Part shown: in pieces, positions 8,629 to 10,709 of the stretch
Numbering within the stretch: position 1 is the stretch's first letter
Layout of the letters: every line of letters begins with the position of its first letter
NCBI GenBank assembly: GCA_003550305.1
Contig: QKYT01000118.1
Span: 63,782 to 74,490, forward strand
Direction: 5' to 3'
Source of the DNA: Glomus cerebriforme
Lineage: Eukaryota; Glomeromycota; Glomeromycetes; Glomerales; Glomeraceae
Length of the DNA stretch: 10,709 nt
Translations under genes and position numbers: made by a program
Notes under the pieces: model-generated
What the model was told of the DNA's origin: nothing
The model's database searches: none
The model's input: the letters and a program-made list of their open reading frames with translations, nothing else

Positions 8629-8741
8629 TCAATAAATTTTTATATCATGTGACTTTAAACTGTTTTATTATATAAAATCAATTAACCAATCATGTACAAT
8701 AAATGCGCCTAAATAAATGCACCTGCACCCTAAATAAAATG

Positions 8742-9463
8742 CTAAATGTTTTGANACGTCTTCACGTAGTGCCCATACTGCTTACATTTACTGCACTTTC
8801 GGCCTTTTGTCTTATTTGTAGAGTCTTCTATAATATTTGAAGTATTGTTGTCTTCTATTATATTACCACTACTAATATCTTTTAGAACCCGTTTTTCTCT
8901 AATTGAAACCTTTTCAACGCTCGCTATTANCCTTTTCNNTNGCTGACCTTTATGCATGATAACAACTGGATTAATAATATCAGTAAAGTTTTCTGGTCCT
9001 AGTCTNCTCTTTACATCATAAATAAAGGCCTTGAAAATATTTAACAATTCTTGTTGCTTATCACTTTTAAGAGCATAGTCAATAGCCTTTTTTGATAATC
9101 CAGCCAATTCTGCATACATAGCTTTAGGCGAGTTTACGGCTGATTGGGATGGTTGAGTACCGCATGAATCAATCTGAATAGAAAGGAAGTATTGGAAAGT
9201 GATAGGATTTTTGAATGGTATGTTATTTTCCGATTGTATTTTATCACATACTGGGATAAAAGAATTTTGTTGTAGGAGATCGTTTGATTCAACATCAGGA
9301 TTTATATACCATCGATTCAGGATCATGCATATGTGGAAGGTGGCAAGTCTAGAGTACATACCGATATGGAAAAAGTGCCGACATACCAATCCCTTATTAA
9401 TTAAAAGGAGACAAGTGCATAGATGCATGCCTTCGTTGAGTAGAATTATATAATGTCCAATCC
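8742..9463 (-). pseudogene. MULE transposase, C-terminal segment with SWIM and CCHC zinc fingers
   Basis: From about 9463 the frame reads HYIILLNEGMHLCTCLLL and then INKGLVCRHFF, a SWIM finger of form CxCx9CxH with ligands at 9419-9417, 9413-9411, 9383-9381 and 9377-9375. FHICMILNRWYINPD follows, as is usual after SWIM in FAR1/MULE proteins. The tail is Lys/Ser-rich and ends with KGRKCSKCKQYGHYVKTX (8795-8754), a CCHC knuckle CX2CX4HX4C whose last Cys codon holds an ambiguous base at 8755 (TNT, so Cys is possible). Stop TAG at 8744-8742. Other ambiguous bases at 8930, 8938-8939, 8941 and 9006. This open frame of about 240 codons has no stop, the best-preserved part of the transposase. An upstream GTG at 9491 in this frame is not taken as a start, since the family match begins only near 9460. 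Confidence 0.87.
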
Positions 9464-9800
9464 CTATATGCCAGTTGCTCGTATGTTCCACACTTCAAGA
9501 ATTGCTTCCATTGGTATAGTTGAAACTAATGATTGCAAAAGGATTTGCCTTGTATCTTGCTCTTGTTCTCTAATTCCTATACTTATTTCTTCATTATCAG
9601 TTTCTATTTATAATCATAGGAAATGTAGAATCGATCAAAAATAATGAGATTAGTAGATATAAATTTTGCGATTGCCCTTNGCAAACTTGCATCNTATCTC
9701 AAATAAATTTTGAAATGATTTCTANCTNNATCAAATGACGCCAATCTGTGATCTGACTAATGTCATAACATACAGATTGATTCATTTGGCCTCTTTCCCG
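9464..9800 (-). pseudogene. MULE transposase, linker between DDE core and SWIM finger
   Basis: Two pieces in different frames. From about 9800 to a TGA at 9701-9699 the frame reads GQMNQSVCYDISQITDWRHL and then passes ambiguous bases at 9725, 9728 and 9729. From 9607 to a TAG at 9466-9464 it reads GIREQEQDTRQILLQSLV and IPMEAILEVWNIRATG, like the segment that precedes SWIM in such transposases. Between them (9699-9607) I cannot assign a frame. The helix-rich composition fits the connector region; no catalytic residues are expected here. Confidence 0.6.
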
Positions 9801-10501
9801 AGCATTGTTGGAGTTAAAAATTCTTTGATAATAGCATTCACTTGACTGAAGAATCTTGTATTCAGCATCGGCATACCAATCATAGGTAAGGCATTTCGTT
9901 CAACTTCGAATTGCTCAAAATGTTCGTCATTCTTAACATGTTCATTAATACTAACCAACAGATTATATAACAATGTAGAACGATCTACTTTGCTATGCAT
10001 ATGACTATTTATTGATTCGATTCACTGTATGCTTTGAGCACTGGCTGTAAATCAGTTACGAATCCAAGGTATCGCCCACGAATTCTTAGTACTATAAAGG
10101 GTATTAGTCAAATACTTAACCGCTACTGGGTATTGTTCAATTAATTGTCTCCATCGAAGTTTGAATAGTTCTTCGCAAAGAGAATTGCGATATACATAAA
10201 ATTTATGATGGAATTCCTCGAACTGACTGCCCAGTTTTCCTTTAAGTTTTTTCTGAAGGTTCAAATTTATGTGAAATATGCACAGCAGGTGCTGAGCATT
10301 GGGATAAATATCCTTGATCGAACGAACCAAAGAAGAATCAGAATCAGAAAAAATAACTCCTGGAGAAACACCTGTTTCAGTAAATATACTATCAAATATT
10401 CACCGATAAGTATCCAGTGTTTCGTCCTCAATTATCACGCACGTTACGATTCTGGTTCTGTAGTTATTATTGATTATGGCTACAATACAAAGGATCATCT
10501 G
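9782..10501 (-). pseudogene. MULE transposase, DDE core segment
   Basis: One frame runs from QMILCIVAIINNNYRTRIVT (10501) through IEDETLDTYR, TGVSPGVIFSDSDSSL with the second Asp, IKDIYPNAQHLLCIFHINLN (the conserved LCxxHxN helix), SWAIPWIRN, the IES Glu, and HSKVDRSTLLYNLL to MLGKEAK and a TGA at 9784-9782. TGA codons at 10402, 10054 and 10024 interrupt it in frame. At 10402 the context (YR-stop-IFDSIF) suggests Trp; at 10024 (SIQ-stop-IES) it suggests Arg. The sense continues in another frame after about 9800 (RERGQMNQSVCYDISQITDW), so the 9782 stop is a frameshift product. Length and motif order fit the MULE domain. Confidence 0.88.
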
Positions 10502-10503
10502 AA

Positions 10504-10707
10504 ATCAACTATAACAACGTCATTGTACTTGCTGTATAATTCTCTTTGTGTAGGTGACATCCATAAGAGAAAAATCAACCTTCTTGAGATTAGATCTAAT
10601 TGTGTCTTTACAACCCAAAGCGGCTCTAAATTCTTCCAGTCCATTAATAGTTGAAGCATTTGAGAGGCATCCCCATCTCCTGGATTGTGTTTTTGTCAAA
10701 ACTGATA
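10504..10707 (-). pseudogene. MULE transposase, N-terminal segment up to first catalytic Asp
   Basis: The frame reads QKHNPGDGDASQMLQLLMDW, then LEPLWVVKTQL, LLWMSPTQRELYSKYNDVVIVD. This matches the family pattern WFVK...LFW.S..QR.LY.KYxDVxIxDxTYKTN. A TGA at 10698-10696 interrupts it after YQF, where Arg would fit. The coding match stops exactly at the Asp (10506-10504): the usual TYKTN stretch is missing and the frame changes. A DVTY string appears in another frame at 10561-10550 and is a coincidence. Confidence 0.8.
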
Positions 10708-10709
10708 AA

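Larger units (their letters stand above)
8313..8639 (-). pseudogene. Fragment of an acidic protein with Asp-rich tail, broken
   Basis: On the minus strand one frame runs from 8639 to a TAA at 8315-8313, interrupted by TAA codons at 8468-8466 and 8453-8451. It begins KFIESRDTCPHTRVQIEIAL, continues through a helix-like Lys/Glu segment (NRLKVEKLEVLAKLHTHYI) and GLSEDAF, and ends in an acidic tail DSDEDEDDNF followed by Asp/Asn runs and NEIQKSKNGSM. The tail is encoded by the ATC microsatellite. The change from normal residues into a natural-looking acidic C-terminus argues for a real former gene and not only a repeat read by chance. I recognise no family. It lies 3' of the MULE transposase on the same strand, 100 nt beyond its stop. 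Confidence 0.35.
8742..10709 (-). mobile_element. Mutator-like element (MULE), partial and decayed
   Basis: The minus strand carries a transposase trace entering from the right edge and ending at 8742. The order is N-terminal WxVK region, DDE core, SWIM zinc finger, CCHC knuckle, as in FAR1/MULE-type transposases. Terminal inverted repeats are not identified; the repeat cluster at 8034-8150 is a candidate for the left end. The 5' end of the element and its right terminus lie outside the window. At least four in-frame TGA stops, a deletion at the first catalytic Asp and several frameshifts make it inactive. Confidence 0.85.
8742..10709 (-). pseudogene. MULE transposase (FAR1/SWIM type), degenerate
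   Basis: A DDE transposase that would cut and paste the element in the nucleus. The trace passes through at least five frame segments on the minus strand: about 10707-10504, 10501 to about 9800, about 9800-9699, 9607-9464 and about 9460-8742. The catalytic triad is visible: Asp in NDVVIVD (10506-10504), Asp in IFSDSDSS (10345-10343), and Glu in IES (10018-10016). In-frame TGA stops are at 10698-10696, 10402-10400, 10054-10052 and 10024-10022. The start codon lies beyond the right edge. The stretch 9699-9607 is not convincingly assigned to any frame and holds two of the ambiguous bases (9680, 9694). The left end is the TAG at 8744-8742. Confidence 0.88.

Noticed and set aside
9199..9644. Two plus-strand open frames (9199-9453 and 9453-9644)
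   Set aside because: Both are antisense to the SWIM region and linker of the transposase; no protein-like motif.
10550..10561. DVTY string on the minus strand, resembling the DxTYKTN motif of MULE transposases
   Set aside because: It is in a different frame from the surrounding family match. The true first Asp is in NDVVIVD at 10506-10504, where the upstream WVVK and SPTQRELY motifs are in frame.
10205..10654. Plus-strand open frame of 149 codons
   Set aside because: It lies antisense to the MULE core, whose motifs on the minus strand are clear, and its translation shows no recognisable domain.
1..10709. CRISPR array, prokaryotic operon or phage genes
   Set aside because: No spacer-repeat pattern, no ribosome binding sites before frames, and the gene content is eukaryotic transposon type.

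Overview
The window looks like transposon-rich, AT-rich eukaryotic DNA. The base composition, a LINE with an RNase H domain, and a FAR1/SWIM-type Mutator-like (MULE) transposase ending in a zinc knuckle best fit a repeat-loaded fungal genome. An arbuscular mycorrhizal fungus (Glomeromycotina, Rhizophagus-like) is my best guess; it rests on remembered family style, not on a search. I see no bacterial gene organisation, tRNA, rRNA or CRISPR array.

Layout. (1) Positions 1-6546, plus strand: the 3' part of a non-LTR retrotransposon. It starts outside the window with an ORF1-like reading frame (to 564). ORF2 follows (593-6362), with an APE-type endonuclease, a reverse transcriptase, an RNase H, a zinc-finger-like motif and a C-terminal extension. 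A short 3' UTR with an AATAAA signal (6507-6512) leads to an 18-A tail (6529-6546). ORF2 is broken by five in-frame stops (1586 TAG, 3091 TAA, 4048 TGA, 4336 TGA, 5856 TGA), two uncompensated frameshifts (about 1950 and 5640) and a compensated frameshift inside RT motif B, so this copy is dead. (2) Positions 6547-8741: a roughly 2.2-kb AT-rich island without a secure gene. It holds a possible relic of a spliced gene on the minus strand (7311-7781), a cluster of short-period tandem repeats (8034-8150), an ATC microsatellite that reads as poly-Asp on the minus strand (8313-8639), and two CACGTG palindromes 21 bp apart (8598-8628). (3) Positions 8742-10709, minus strand: a decayed MULE transposase entering from the right edge. 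Its DDE residues are recognisable, followed by a SWIM zinc finger and a C-terminal CCHC knuckle.

How the parts relate. The LINE (plus) and the MULE (minus) converge on the island. Neither can make a full protein here, so the window is best read as a graveyard of two unrelated elements. Many of the breaks are TGA codons where the family usually has Arg or Trp, which suggests decay by C-to-T (G-to-A) transitions. Fourteen ambiguous bases (N), half of them in 8930-9006 and 9680-9694 or close by, show draft-quality sequence; some frameshifts could be sequencing errors. I found no convincing new biological system. The items most worth checking are the 11-nt-period repeat cluster, the spliced-gene relic and the acidic reading frame next to the MULE.
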